This document shows positions 48,005 through 59,800 of a stretch of DNA of 64,000 nt, in pieces. The DNA comes from Trichobilharzia regenti (taxonomy: Eukaryota; Platyhelminthes; Trematoda; Strigeidida; Schistosomatidae). The translations under genes were made by a program, and so were the position numbers. Under the pieces are notes generated by a model. The model ran no database searches, had not been told where the DNA came from, and worked only from the letters and a program-made list of their open reading frames with translations. The number at the start of each line of letters is the position of its first letter. Position 1 is the stretch's first letter. The DNA lies in NCBI GenBank assembly GCA_944472135.2, contig OX235262.1:63219887-63283886 (forward strand), given 5' to 3'.

Positions 48005-48178
48005 GGAATTGATTGGTTTCAGGATTTCATCATAAGCTGACATTAGTTAGAGAACCATTGGAAAACCTGGGAGTACTGGACAGCTGTTTCGTCCTAGTTT
48101 GGGACTCTTCATCAGTACGCACCCACCGGATTCGAACCCAGGACCTTCCGGTTACAAGGCGAGGTTGTATACCATTTA
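48005..48178 (-). mobile_element. Hammerhead SINE (family C), single copy
   Basis: On the - strand: tRNA-like head with B-box GGTTCGAATCC, ribozyme, and tail ending TCTCTAACTAATGTCAGCTT. The 5' end of the head is truncated near 48178. Sister of the pair at 20819-21200. Confidence 0.85.
48073..48118 (-). ncRNA. Hammerhead ribozyme with mutated core
   Basis: Stem I GTACTG/CAGTAC, stem II GTCC/GGAC, GAAA and cleavage triplet GTC are all kept. The core reads ATGAAGA where the active sister has CTGAGGA, so C3 is changed to A. C3 pairs with G8 in the active fold, so activity should be lost or very low. Confidence 0.75.
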
Positions 48179-48179
48179 A

Positions 48180-49210
48180 AAAGTAATACGAGCTGCAAAT
48201 GTTTCTTGCTGGTGATTATCAGTAAGCATAAATCAGAGTCCCAGGTGGTCTATCAAAAGTCACTGGTAATAAAAAAACAGCAAGAGTAAACAATAGACAC
48301 CAAAGTCAAATGACCTTGATTTGACCAATCTGATAGCTCAGCACTACAAATGGTTCCTGGTCATAATCCTCTTTGAAAGTGTCTCCTAAATTTGGTTTTT
48401 GACTTCTCTGTAGATAATGTGTTGATAGAGAGGAATAAAATATGCATGTGTGCAGGGATAATAACTCTGGAAAAGTATTGCCGGGCTATTGATGGTTATA
48501 CATTCAGATGCAACCACTTTATATGAGGAAGTCTGTATAAGTTGCTTAGTCGTACATAACTGGTGATCTTTTGGACACTTTCTTCTGGAAATCAATATAT
48601 TGCATGTATGCAACCAGTATCTGCTACAGCTGGAGGAATGGAGAATACGTTGGTTTGATATGTCTATAACCACTTCTATGAGAATCTGGGACCAGTTTTC
48701 GCAGCACATTAGAGATACATACCCTATATGATTCATTTTTATCACATATATCGCAGATACTCTTATTTGTAAATTAAGTACCACTTTTCACCTAAAAGAG
48801 TCTGATTAGTTGTTTCTAGGTCGTCTGAAGTTAGTGTCTATTCTTTACTGTTGCCAAAATAACATGAATAAGATACTTCTGTCTCTTCCATGAAGTATAT
48901 AAATTCAAAACAGTGATTGAGGTTTGCAATTAATTATTTATTTAAACGCATAAAAACTTGGTACAATATGGCACCAAGAAGGATGCGCCACTCAATAATA
49001 ATAAAACAACATAGATCAAAAGAAAAAGAAGAGAATATATATATATATAAGTAGAGAACGGATAAAGAACTTCATCTGGAAGGCAAACAGTCATGCTTAA
49101 CAAGTTCAAACACTATTCGTTAACTATCATCGTGAAGGGAAGAAAGAAGGAAACTGCAACACGTGTAATAGCACGCGATAAGTTTCATTGATTGATTGTT
49201 GCTTCATTCA
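48180..49210. other. Intergenic stretch without recognised gene
   Basis: A 132-codon open frame (48784-48386, -) has low-complexity-like composition without family features. Short (AT)n at 49036. Confidence 0.35.
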
Positions 49211-49214
49211 GTTC

Positions 49215-49552
49215 ATTGTGTGAGGGCTGAGATACTACCCGGGCGCCCAAACCGAAGCAGGTGGTTTTATCAAGGGACCACCCCGAGCCTTTGACTTGGA
49301 GTCTAATCCGCGAGGCAGCGGAGCAGCATTCCTATCGTTACCTGTGACCCATATGGGTTCATACGCCATTTGATCCGATTGGATACTGGAGCCCATGTAC
49401 CCCATAGTAACTGCTTTTAGTTTAACCGCTATCCAAACAACCTTCCTGACATGGTAGGACCTGCAGGGACAGAGTCCCAGTCAGTTTAGCATGTTGGGTC
49501 ATTACGGTATTCAAGCCCGACCACCACGACAAGGTAGCAGTTATCGGCCGGG
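49215..49552 (+). mobile_element. Dispersed repeat (family F), fuller copy
   Basis: The first 200 bp match 28195-28405 and the last 120 bp (CTTCCTGACATGGTAGGACC to GCAGTTATCGGCCGGGA) match 60820-60965. Having both parts here shows they belong to one repeat. Confidence 0.7.
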
Positions 49553-49554
49553 AT

Positions 49555-49765
49555 ATATAGGGCTTCAAGCTAGTGGCTTGAAGTTTCTGTAGCAGCGGTG
49601 TTTATTTTTTTACAGGATGAGGTTGCTGGCCTCATGCCTAACCTTTCCTCTTTACCAGCATTTTTTCTGGCTTAGCGAGGTAAAGGAGTGCGTCGGCCGG
49701 GATCGAACCCCGGACTATGTGCATGGCCGGCGAGCGTCCTAACCGCTATGCCACCGACGCACTTG
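49555..49765 (-). mobile_element. tRNA-derived SINE (family B)
   Basis: Reverse complement of the layout at 10365-10600: the tRNA-like head starts GTGCGTCGGTGGCATAGCGG at the right edge, with B-box GGGGTTCGATCCC. It directly abuts the family F repeat; the LINE-like tail is shortened. Confidence 0.85.
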
Positions 49766-49769
49766 CAAT

Positions 49770-50260
49770 TAATAGTGTTCTCTGAGCTGGTTGGTTTATT
49801 TGCGGTTATCAATCTATCTCCAAAGATAACCGAATTAAACCCTACCTCAACTAGGGATAACTATTAAGAAATAAAGAACTAAGAGGATATATCAGTTTTT
49901 GTTAGTTCGGCTTCGCCTTTGATATATCAAGGATCAACAGTTCTATATTCTCTCGAATATAAATTTACCATTGATTACCGTGAGATAATATTTATCCTCT
50001 TCGTGTATTCTGATGATCATTTGACTAATTCAAAATAGAGAAATTACAGTAAACAAGAAGAATATGATTGGTACAGTCTAGTAAGTTAATGTTACCACCT
50101 CCAATTGAACCAATAAGACACATTTGCGACGTAGCTCAAAAATGTTATCACTGACACAGATTCATTCACTCACTTTAAGCCATCAAACATTCGTGTTTTT
50201 CCTTTTTCCTGAATATTTCTGCTAAGTGTAGTTCCTTCAAACTTTTTTCTAATTCAGTGT
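49770..50260. other. Intergenic stretch without recognised gene
   Basis: GTGTTCTCTGAGCTGGTTGG at 49774 resembles Penelope-like 3' tails; the rest is unassigned. Confidence 0.4.
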
Positions 50261-50264
50261 GCAA

Positions 50265-50700
50265 CATGGTATGTAGAAACCTGAACTGCTGCAAATCTTT
50301 CATCATAGGTGCCTACGTTCTATCTACTGCATTAGGTGGTATAAAAGGGTGAATAATATTAAGGTTAGGCGTCAAGTATTAAATAGAGAGGGAAAGTCAA
50401 TCGGTGAGGTTGTAAAGCTACACCGATTGAGATGGTCAGAATATTTGTTACGCATGCCTACCCATTGGCTTCCTCAACAGAGAATGTTAGCTGACATAGG
50501 ATCAGGTTGGAAAAAGGATAGTAGTGGTCTAACCAAAACTTGAAGTCAGTCCATGAACTCTTTGACAGTCAGTTTTAGCCACGTTGGGAGGTGTAGACTG
50601 CCTCTCAATAGGGTCCTCAGAACTAATGACTGGAGACAACCGGTGACATGGCTAAAAATTGTTCTCCATGAATGCCGCAGATGCATTCACTCTCGCGGTG
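50265..50700 (+). mobile_element. RTE-clade LINE (type b) fragment
   Basis: Frame 50349-50543 encodes EGKSIGEVVKLHRLRW, RMPTHWLPQQRMLADIGSGW and SGLTKT. The flanks match HRCLRS upstream and GDMAKN downstream. Confidence 0.82.
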
Positions 50701-51470
50701 ATCTCCTATATATCCATTAATCTGAAATCAAAAATCTTAATGCTACGTATAACCATACACTTCTATCACGTAAATCTCCTATCAGCATGTGGAAACTTTT
50801 CAATGAAATTACTGGCAATAGTAAGCGATGCAATGTTTTCCCCTCTTACGATGTTAATGCTCCTAATCAGTCTTTTATACGCTCTCCTTCTAGTATAACT
50901 ACTTCTAACGATACTAATCATGTAGCTGATAACTTTCATGACTTTAATACTCTCGATGTTCTAAAATGTCTTGTCTGTCTGTCTGTTTTCGACATAGAAC
51001 TTTGCACAAATGTGCGGAAGTTCAAGTCGCCACATTCCGTGTCTTAAAGCGCTTAAGCCCTTATGTAGCCTTGACCCTAATGGTGTACCTGCATATGTTC
51101 TAAAACAGTATGTAGATGCTTTATGTTCTCCACTAACTAACATCCTAAATGCTTCTTTCTCCGAAAACGTTGTACTTGTCGCATGGAAAGACATTAAAAT
51201 AGTCCCTGTCCCCAAAACTTGGCAATAACAAGAACGTAAAGTTCAGACCCATTGCCATTACTGGTTGCAATCCTACTTCTTTAACAGAATGCAGTACACC
51301 GTATACAAAGGTAAATCCTCCTCTGTTGTGCTCACTGAAGCTGGTGTCCTCCAAGGTGCTGTACTCTCCCCACTTCTCTTTTCTTTCTTTCTTTCTACAT
51401 GAATTACCATCTTCAAATGACATTAATTTTGTCAAAGATGCTGACTACCTCTTTTCTTTCCTCTTTTATC
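50700..51470 (+). mobile_element. Jockey/CR1-group LINE, RT N-terminal fragment
   Basis: Frames at 50787 and 51010 give MWKLFNEITGNSKR, DPNGVPAYVLKQYVD, PLTNILNASFSENVVLVAWK and IKIVPVPKT, then FRPIAITG after a frame change and a degenerate SSKVLYSPHF block. This is the finger/palm start of a jockey-type RT, probably the YSDD family at 35440. Interrupted by a small RTE insertion at 50973-51040. Confidence 0.78.
50973..51040 (-). mobile_element. 68-bp RTE (type b) 3'-end insertion
   Basis: A - strand type-b 3' terminus, with (GACA)n tail, splits the LINE reading VLKCLKRLSP exactly; a 5-6 bp duplication TGTCTT flanks it (50967-50972 and 51040-51045). Severe 5' truncation. Confidence 0.8.
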
Positions 51471-51474
51471 TACC

Positions 51475-51560
51475 TTTTGTGTGCTTCGTGGAATGTAGCC
51501 ACTTGAACCCCTGCACTTCTGTGCAAAGTTCTATGTCGAAACTCAGTTAATCAGGCAGTC
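51475..51560 (+). mobile_element. RTE-clade (type b) 3'-end fragment
   Basis: GGAATGTAGCCACTTGAACC to CTATGTCGAAACTCAG matches the type-b 3' UTR. Confidence 0.7.
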
Positions 51561-51664
51561 AGTATGTAAATAAACACGTGTTCACATCAATAAGACAAGA
51601 CGATCAATAAGTGGAACTTTTAAACTTGAGGGATCAATAATCCACTCGTATATCCCTACTAGAT

Positions 51665-52042
51665 ATGAATGCATCATCAGAAAACTACTGCCAAAATATA
51701 ATTAATACTGATAATACTGAAAAATGCGAGTTTTTGGATTATCATGATGCTAAAGGTGATTCTACAACACAATCAGAATATTTACATAATAATCAAGGAG
51801 TAGAAAACAGATCAGCAGACACACCACCAATAAAGAAAAGATGTTTAAAAGACGAAGAAATACACATCATTGAAAAGTATAATTTAATTGCTTCCATTTC
51901 AGCCATAGAGCTGATGAATGTTAGTAATAAAGTTGAAAAAATGAAATGCCTAAATGAAAATTGTGACCAGCAGTTGAAATGTGATAGCTTATGGATCAAA
52001 GAACAAGACTCGGGATATAATAATACGAATACTTATCTTTAA
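51665..52042 (+). CDS. Unassigned protein or terminal exon
   Basis: A 125-residue frame in a transposon-free pocket. I do not recognise a family. It is acidic and Asn-rich at first, has a basic patch PPIKKR at about 54-59, then a predicted helix (IEKYNLIASISAIELMNVSN) and a short Cys-containing segment (KMKCLNENCDQQLKC). A splice-acceptor-like CCCTACTAG ends at 51661, three bases before the ATG, and an in-frame TAA lies about 20 bp upstream. An AATAAA follows 120 bp after the stop. It could be the last exon of an unseen gene or a single-exon gene; upstream exons were not found. Confidence 0.45.
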   Translation: MNASSENYCQNIINTDNTEKCEFLDYHDAKGDSTTQSEYLHNNQGVENRSADTPPIKKRCLKDEEIHIIEKYNLIASISAIELMNVSNKVEKMKCLNENCDQQLKCDSLWIKEQDSGYNNTNTYL

Positions 52043-52161
52043 GTATGATTTAGATTCCATTTTCATTTAAAGTAATCTACTTCTGTTGTCTGTCTACTTA
52101 CGAATGTGTTGTTGTTTTTTCATTCCGAAAGTTGCTTTCAGTATTACTATTTTGGTTGTGT

Positions 52162-52167
52162 AATAAA
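52162..52167 (+). terminator. Poly(A) signal AATAAA
   Basis: AATAAA in the + strand 120 bp past the stop of the frame at 51665-52042; a second AAATAAAG lies at 52174. Confidence 0.5.
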
Positions 52168-52459
52168 CACAAACAAATAAAGTGAATAGTATTCTTATTG
52201 CATCAGTTCACCTCCATGATACTAATGGACTTGTCTGGAAATAATAACTCAGCTGCCGTCTGCACCTTTATGCACTTGGAAACAAGCTATAGCTGTTTAC
52301 TATGTGTGGACTAATTACACTGTCAAGCTACCCGGCTGATGAGAGCAGGTTAAAAAACAGTTGTACTGAGAAAGTTGACTGTCTAGGTCAATAAACCCAT
52401 GGTTCCGCTAGCACGCAATGATTGACAAATTAAGATATAAATTGGGAACAATAAACAGA

Positions 52460-53365
52460 CAACGGGCAATGAGGAAACAGGCATAAAATGGATTCACGCA
52501 GAAAACTTGGCGGACCTGGACTTCGCCGATGACATATATATGTCTGATTTCCCACTAACTGGAAGATATGCAAGTCAAAAGCAACAAGCTAGCAGAAGAA
52601 GCATCAAAGATAGGAGGGATTTCAGGTGATCATAGAAGGAAACAGAGGTAGGCGATGACAATTCCTGGCCAACAGCAACAGCAACAACAGACAACAATCA
52701 GCATAAATGGGAGGAATCTGAAAGAAGCAACCTCCCTCACCTACCTACCTACATGGGAAGCATCGTTTCAACTACAGGTGGAACTGACGAGGACATCAAA
52801 GCCAGAATCGGAAAAGCAAGACAAGCTTTCATTACTCTCAAATCTGTGTGGAGGTCAACAGCACTCAGCATCAAAATAAGATCCGAATTTTCAACTCCAA
52901 TGTGAAGTCAGTGCCACTTACTTTACGGATTGGAGACTTGGCGAGTCATAAAGAGCATCTCAAACAAACTTCAGACCTTCATTAACAGTTATCTTCGCTC
53001 AATACTCAAGATCAGATGGCCAGAAAAGATCAGCAACAAGGATCTCTGGCAATGAGCGAACCAACCAGGAACCGATTGTGAAACAAATAGGCAGGAAGAA
53101 ATGGAGATGGATTGACCATACGCTGAGGAAACCATCAAGTGACATCACTAGACAAGCCATTGCTCGAGTAGAAGCCGAAAGGGAAGTGGTGAGTTGGTCG
53201 TCAGTGTGTGGGTGACTTGGAGGAGGTCATGTGAAGAGGAAACGAAAGCATATGGGCAGACTTGGAGCGGAGTGAAAAAGTTGGCAGAAAACCGAAGGCA
53301 GTGGAGACGCGTGGCTGAAGCCCTATGTTCCTCTTGGAATTAAAGGATATAATAATAAATAAATA
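52460..53365 (+). mobile_element. RTE-clade LINE (type a), 3' part
   Basis: Contains RT domain C (LADLDFADDIYMSDFPL, about 52507), [27 protein letters not shown], a WPEKISNKDLW block and the 3' end TGAAGCCCTATGTTCCTCTT with an (AATA)n tail. The first 340 bp are almost identical to 57310-57655, with the same frame-breaking CTACCTACC expansion. Confidence 0.9.
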
Positions 53366-53615
53366 AATAAACTTTTGGTTCAAACTAATGCTATGCAGGC
53401 AACAAAATTATAAATTCTGATTGTGAAACTACAGAAAAATACCAAGTAGCCTAGAATGTATAAAAAACGACATCTGGACCCCGCCCTCCGAAAAGTCTCA
53501 AAAAAATGAATCCACATAAAAGAGAAAGCAAATACATAGTTTTACAAGCACCAAAATGTATATATTTCTTATGATGTTATAACAGTAGTTAAGTGAAAGA
53601 CTTCTTTAATATTAG

Positions 53616-53804
53616 TTAGAATCTTTGAAATTTAGAGCTGCCCGTTGAACTTGTCTCTTGTACAGCTTGTGTAAGCATCAGCTTGCCCATAGTTTGACCT
53701 GCCATCTGAGAGAGACTGTTACAATAGAAATCAAGCTGAGCTGAAATCAATGCTGTATCAAGACGTATTGGCGCCAACTCCCGGTTTCGAGCCTCAGTCG
53801 CAGT
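53616..53804 (-). CDS. EIF3H: eIF3h exon 4 (terminal)
   Basis: Codes residues 283-344 (TATEARNRELAPIRLDTALI to FQRF, in part); acceptor TATTATACAG. Matches the family's LDxxLIxxQ and MGKL-x-x-x-QAxQE ending. Confidence 0.94.
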   Translation of the reverse strand, partial: TATEARNRELAPIRLDTALISAQLDFYCNSLSQMAGQTMGKLMLTQAVQETSSTGSSKFQRF

Positions 53805-56800
53805 CTGTATAATATAGGGGTGATTAAGGAGATGAATATTCAGTAATTGCATATCGAATAAAAAGATTTATCATGAAATTCGTTAGCCACTAAGTTATAT
53901 GTGAAAAGTTTTTACTGAAACCATACAAAAATTAAATTACTGCTGAAGATATCACCAAGCTGTGATGAAACCTCCCCGATTAAATATCAGAGTTTGAGGA
54001 ACACCAAAATAATTTTCATACGCTAACTGTCTAGAACAATATATCAAATGTCAATGTAACTTCTTTATTTAATATTTGTAAAGCAATCAAACCGGATAAA
54101 CCATGCTTAACACTTAGCCCATAGATATCGTCACTCACAAGTCTTCAACTATATAGTAGACTTGAAATAATAGAAAAGATCTGTAGCTCAGGTGAATGAT
54201 TTTCATTTGGCATTTTGTGTAATGGATGGTGTAATCGCGAAGCTTTCAATGTTCTCCTAGACAACATCTAGAGAGCATACTTCGATATGATGTGAATTTA
54301 TTTGAACTCATTGTGATTGATATAACTATATATCGTAACTAGCACATAAATTTGGAGAACAGAAATAAGTCGATGGAAAGTATCTTCTGCAGACAGTTAT
54401 ACGATGAAGTTAGAAGTACCGTAAATATTCTTGGACAACGTTAAACACTAATAAGATCAAGGGTCCAATTTTCAGATGTGTTACAGTTTTAAACCTTTTC
54501 TATCCATTTTGATAAGCAAATGCTATCACAAACTTCAATGGATCACATGTGATCCGTGAATTAATGTATAAATATGTACAGAAACTGCTTAGTTAGCAAG
54601 ATTCCCTACCCCCCATTGGATACTAAGGATAAAGACTGAGCGTATTTGCAGAGAGTAAAACATGAAAGATCCTGTCTTTTGATCAACACTTGGCGAAATA
54701 CCCTCTACCCACCAAAAGGCATATGTACCACACACAACAGTAAACTTAGTTCTACTTAACCACATAGTGCAACATGCCTTCTAGAATAACATGTAAAAAG
54801 AATGGATAATTCCGATCACAGGTATCTACATTCAGTAGCAACATGATAAGTAACATTGAAGTTACGTGGGAAGTGTTGAACAAAGTTTACCAATCGACGC
54901 TATGAAGCTACATAGATTGAAGTGGCTAGTATATACCTATCCATAAACTTCCTCGATGAGAAATTTATGCTCGAGTAAGACTAGGTTGTAAAAGAGTAAG
55001 ATTAGTTAGACCAAAGCATGATACCAATCAGTGAAATTATCGACTGTTGCTCCTAGAATGGTAATGAGATGTAGATTGTCTGACTTCATACTCGGGCTGC
55101 TAAGAATCAATAGTTGGAGACTCTTGGTGACGTAATGTATTCACTGCGTGTCATCTTCCGAATCTGGTAAAGCTCCACTGTTCTTCATTTAATTACTTCA
55201 ATCAACATACCCAGGTTTGTCTAATGTACCACTTTGCTCTTCTCTAATTTTACATGTGCATGTGGGTAGCTCAACTAGAATGATTCTGTAAAAAGATGAA
55301 CTTTGATTTTGGCTCTATACCGCTCAAAACTCATTTTAACATAAAAGTTAGAATTTCTGTCATGAATCGTATGCAAAGTGTTAGTAAAAACCAAGTTGAA
55401 TGACTTACCTTTCCAGTGACAGCAGTTTGGGTTTTTGTTAAACTACGCTGGTACAGGTATTGAAGATCATGCACACTATCTAGACCAACAAGTAGAGAAC
55501 GTAGCTGTTGCTCTAAACTAGAAGCCATGCTTAAGTTAAGGGTAGAATAACGGCCAGGATGATCTGTTGGAAGGGGTGGGGCAAGATCTAGTATTGATGA
55601 TTTTGCAGAAAGCTCTGAACGTGATAATTCTTGATTGTCAACGATTTCAGTTAAGAGAATATTTACAAGATGGGAATTATGTATTACAACAGGTATCTCC
55701 TCCAATACACGAGTGAAACTGCTACGACCAACACTACCTGCTGCTTCCTAGAACAAGTGAAAAACAATCAAAGCTTAATATATTCCATTTACCTAATAAC
55801 CTGAATAACTGCCTATATTAAAAACAAAAAAGGATACGCAAAAGGAAAACTAACTTGTTCGACATAAAAAAAACTACTAAAGGGGATATAAATCGTGGAA
55901 TAAACCGACATTCATTATTAGTCTAGTGGTATCTGCAGCCAAAATGTTTGTAACTATAAAATTTCGTAACCTGTAGTTAGAAAGATCAACTGTCTGTACT
56001 CATGATTTTACAAATGATTACAGATAATCAAATATCAGTTTCGAAGTTCAGTAGCTAGAAGATAAACTAGTAATTAAATACTTTGTCCAAGTAGGAATAA
56101 ACTTGTTGGTCACTAGCTAAGTTGGTTAAGAGAGCTATGACACAATTTGAAAACATTTTATAGCACTAGTCATGAAAGCGGTGCGGATCCTGCATGGAAC
56201 TTCTAGACAGAAAGAAGAGATAGGACAAACAATGGATCACTACAGACATATGGAGGCTGAGAGAAGAGAGAGGGATGGTGAAACATAAGATTACCCAGTG
56301 CATCGATGGCCGATAAAACACAGGAGTTGAATGCAAGCAACAATACACTGGACAAAAGATTAAAGAAAAGTGAAAAGGAAGACAAAAGAAAATATTATGA
56401 AGCTATGGCCAGCGAAGCAGAACAACAGGAGTTGAATGCAAGCTACTGTACGCTGAGTGGAAGACAAAATTGCCAAGGTACGGCAAGTGAAGCAGAACAA
56501 GCTTCAGGCAAAGGAGACCTCGCAACACTCTACCAAACAACTAGGTTCCTATCGGGGAAGAGATGAGCACAAATTAAGCCAGTGAAGGATGGCGATGGAA
56601 AGTCAATCATCAAAAAGATGGAGCAAAGGAAGCACTGAGCTGAACACTTCAAAAAACTTCTTAGTCGACCGCCACCTACAACGCACCCAATAATACCAAC
56701 AGAGAAAGTAGAACTACCAGTGGATACCAACCCTCCGACGAAGGCAGGCCATAAAGAATCTAAAAACTGGAAAAGCACCAGGACCAGACAAAATCCCAGC

Positions 56801-59800
56801 AAACGCATTCAAAGTGGGCCCAAAAACATCAGCGGACTTAATGACACCACTACTGGAGAAGGTATGGAAACTGGTAAGGTACCTGCTGATTGGAGGAAAG
56901 GCTACCTATTCAAACTGCCAAAGAAAGGAATTGGCGCGGCACTATGCTCCTGTCTATCCCAAACAAAATACTAAGCCTCATCATCCTGGAGAGAACAGGC
57001 CGGATTTAGGAGGAAAAGTCATGCATCGATCCAACTGGAACACCATGTATCGTCATTGAATAGAGCTTGGAATGGAAGCCAGCTCTCCATCTCAACTTCA
57101 TTGACTTTGAGAAGGCCTTTGATAGTATCGATGGAGGTGATTTATAATCTACTTCGCTACTACGGATGTCGCCAACAATTATACACCTCATCCAACAGTT
57201 GTACGATAACGCTGCATGCCAAGCGAAACACACGGAATCCTTCGAAGTGAAGACAAGCTAGCTATCTACTATCTCCAATGATTTTCCTGATTGCAGTAGA
57301 CTGGATAATGCGACAGACAACGGACAGCGAGGAAACAGGCATAAAATGGATTCACGCAGAAAACTTGGCGGACCTGGACTTCGCCGATGACATATATATG
57401 TCTGATTTCCCACTAACTGGAAGATATGCAAGTCAAAAGCAACAAGCTGGCAGAAGCAGCATCAAAGATAGGAGGGATTTCAGGTGATCATAGAAGGAAA
57501 CAGAGGTAGGTGATGACAATTCCTGGCCAACAGCAACAGCAACAACAGACAACAATCAGCATAAATGGGAGGAATCTGAAAGAAGCAACCTCCCTCACCT
57601 ACCTACCTACATGGGAAGCATCGTTTCAACTACAGGTGGAACTGATGAGGATATCCAAGCGAGGATCGAGAAAGCAAGGTAAGCTTTCATTACTCTCAAA
57701 TCTGTGTGGAGGTCAACAGCACTCACCATCAAAAATAAGATCCGAATTTTCAACTCCAATGTGAAGTCAGTGCTAGTCTGTACAGATCAGAGATTTGGTG
57801 CGTCACGAAGGGCACTTAGAACAAACTACAGACTTTCATCAACAACTGTCTTCGCCCAATACTATTCAAGATCAGATGGCCAGGAGAGATCAGTAATGGT
57901 GAGGAATCTCTAGGAGTGAACCAATTGGGAACCAATTGTGAAACAAATATGCAGGAAGAAATGCAGGTAGATTGGCTATGTTCTGAGAAAGCCGCCAAGT
58001 AACATCACACTCCAGGCCATCGCTCGAGTGGAACCCGAATGGGAAGTGGCGAGCTGGTTGTCAGTGCAAGGGTGACATGGAGGAGGTCATGCGAAGAAGA
58101 GATGAAAGCATGTGGGCAGACGTGGAGCCAGGTGAAAAAGTTAGCGGAGAACAGAACGCGATGGAGACGTTCGGCTGAAGCCATATGTTCCTCTGGGAAC
58201 TAAAGGAGACAATAATAATATAACAGTGCGTGCTAATTACAGACAATAATTCTAAGGACATGAATAAAAGTAGTCCTGAGTAGAATGCTACTCTCCTGAT
58301 TACAATAGTACAGAGTAAGCATATACTTTCGCATACGAAAGACAGACTAAAAACCACAGATGGATAGTGTGTTATTTAATTACTTATGCCTCCAGAAATA
58401 AAAAACAAGGCTACATTTAGTTTAGTTAATTTTGCATATCCATAAGACTTCCATACAAAAGAGTATTATACGTATTTCACTCTATCATAAGGAAAGAAGT
58501 ATAAGTGATTTCACCAGTTTCAGTATGTCAATTCTTACACCAGTTCCATTGTCCGGAATAAGGTCTTAATAATATTGCCCAAGTGGGGAAGCTTAAACTG
58601 GACGACGAAACAAACAGGAAAAATGACAAAAAGAACGGTCTAATTTAAATTCTTGTTTAATGAAAATAAAAATGTAGAACAAACAGAAACTTACACATTC
58701 CCATGGAACCTCAGGACCCTACAGTTAAAGTGAAAACATAAAGTAAACACATTAGTGAGAACAATATCAAATGAAGTTTACTTTAACGTTAATCACGTCA
58801 AAAACAACATTCCAAGTAGAAACATGATGTAAAGCCGTAGATAAAATAAAAAATGACCCTGATAACATCGAACTTAAATAACTGAGTAACATTTTGAGTC
58901 TTTATATTTCATATATGCGAAACAATGTGACAATACATGAGGCAGTAGTCGCAGGAATAATAAAGTAAACATAAAACTGCGGTATAACAACTAAGATAAC
59001 GTAAAGCCACAGCTAAGAAATCTGACAACTCAGGTAAATGGTTTTGGTTTACATTGAATGAGCCATGACAGTTGTTAAAGCGAGCATTGTTATTAGATGG
59101 TGATTGAATTTATGTTAAGGCATCTGGCACTAAGCAAACTCTATCGATATATTGCTGTGAGAACCTCAGATGACAAGAGTACTATGTACTACATCAGGTG
59201 ATTAAAACATATCAATGGAAAACCTGTAGACATGCACTATTGACGTCCACTAACAGTCACATTTGCGGTGTCATTCAGTGTTGCAGGCAAAATATCTTAA
59301 TGAGTTATTCAATGTCATTTACAGCTATCTGTCTGTCTGTTTTCGACATAGAACTTTGCACAAATGTGCGACAGTTCAAGTCGCCACATTCCGTGTAGCA
59401 CGCGAAGCAAGAGAAGAAAGTACAAGAAAAGCATAATAGAAACAGTGAGCAGAGGCGTGAGACAAAGAAGTAATAAAGAAAAACAAAACAGTTTCATTGG
59501 AGATCATAAGTCACAAGGAGTGGATGCATCTGCGCCACTGCTATGTAAACATACGTGGACATTCCACAGCATAGAACAAACCTAGGGAACCAAAGATGCT
59601 TTATCCAACTTGTAAAAAACATCAAAGTATTGAGGCCAGTCACACACGGCCTGGATGAACTGGTTTCTGGGATTGGATCCGCCAAATGCAAGATGATGTT
59701 ACAGGACTGGACTACATCGCCGCCTAGTTTAAAAATAGGAAGTGAAGTGGTAGAGCACGTTGACCGCTTCACTTATTTGGGAAGTACCATCAGCCTCAGC

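Noticed and set aside
48386..48784. 132-codon - strand frame
   Set aside because: Long enough to notice, but no domain, no conserved-looking segments and no splice or poly(A) context.
56166..56385. - strand frames near 56.2 kb
   Set aside because: Opposite strand of the RTE element start; no independent features.
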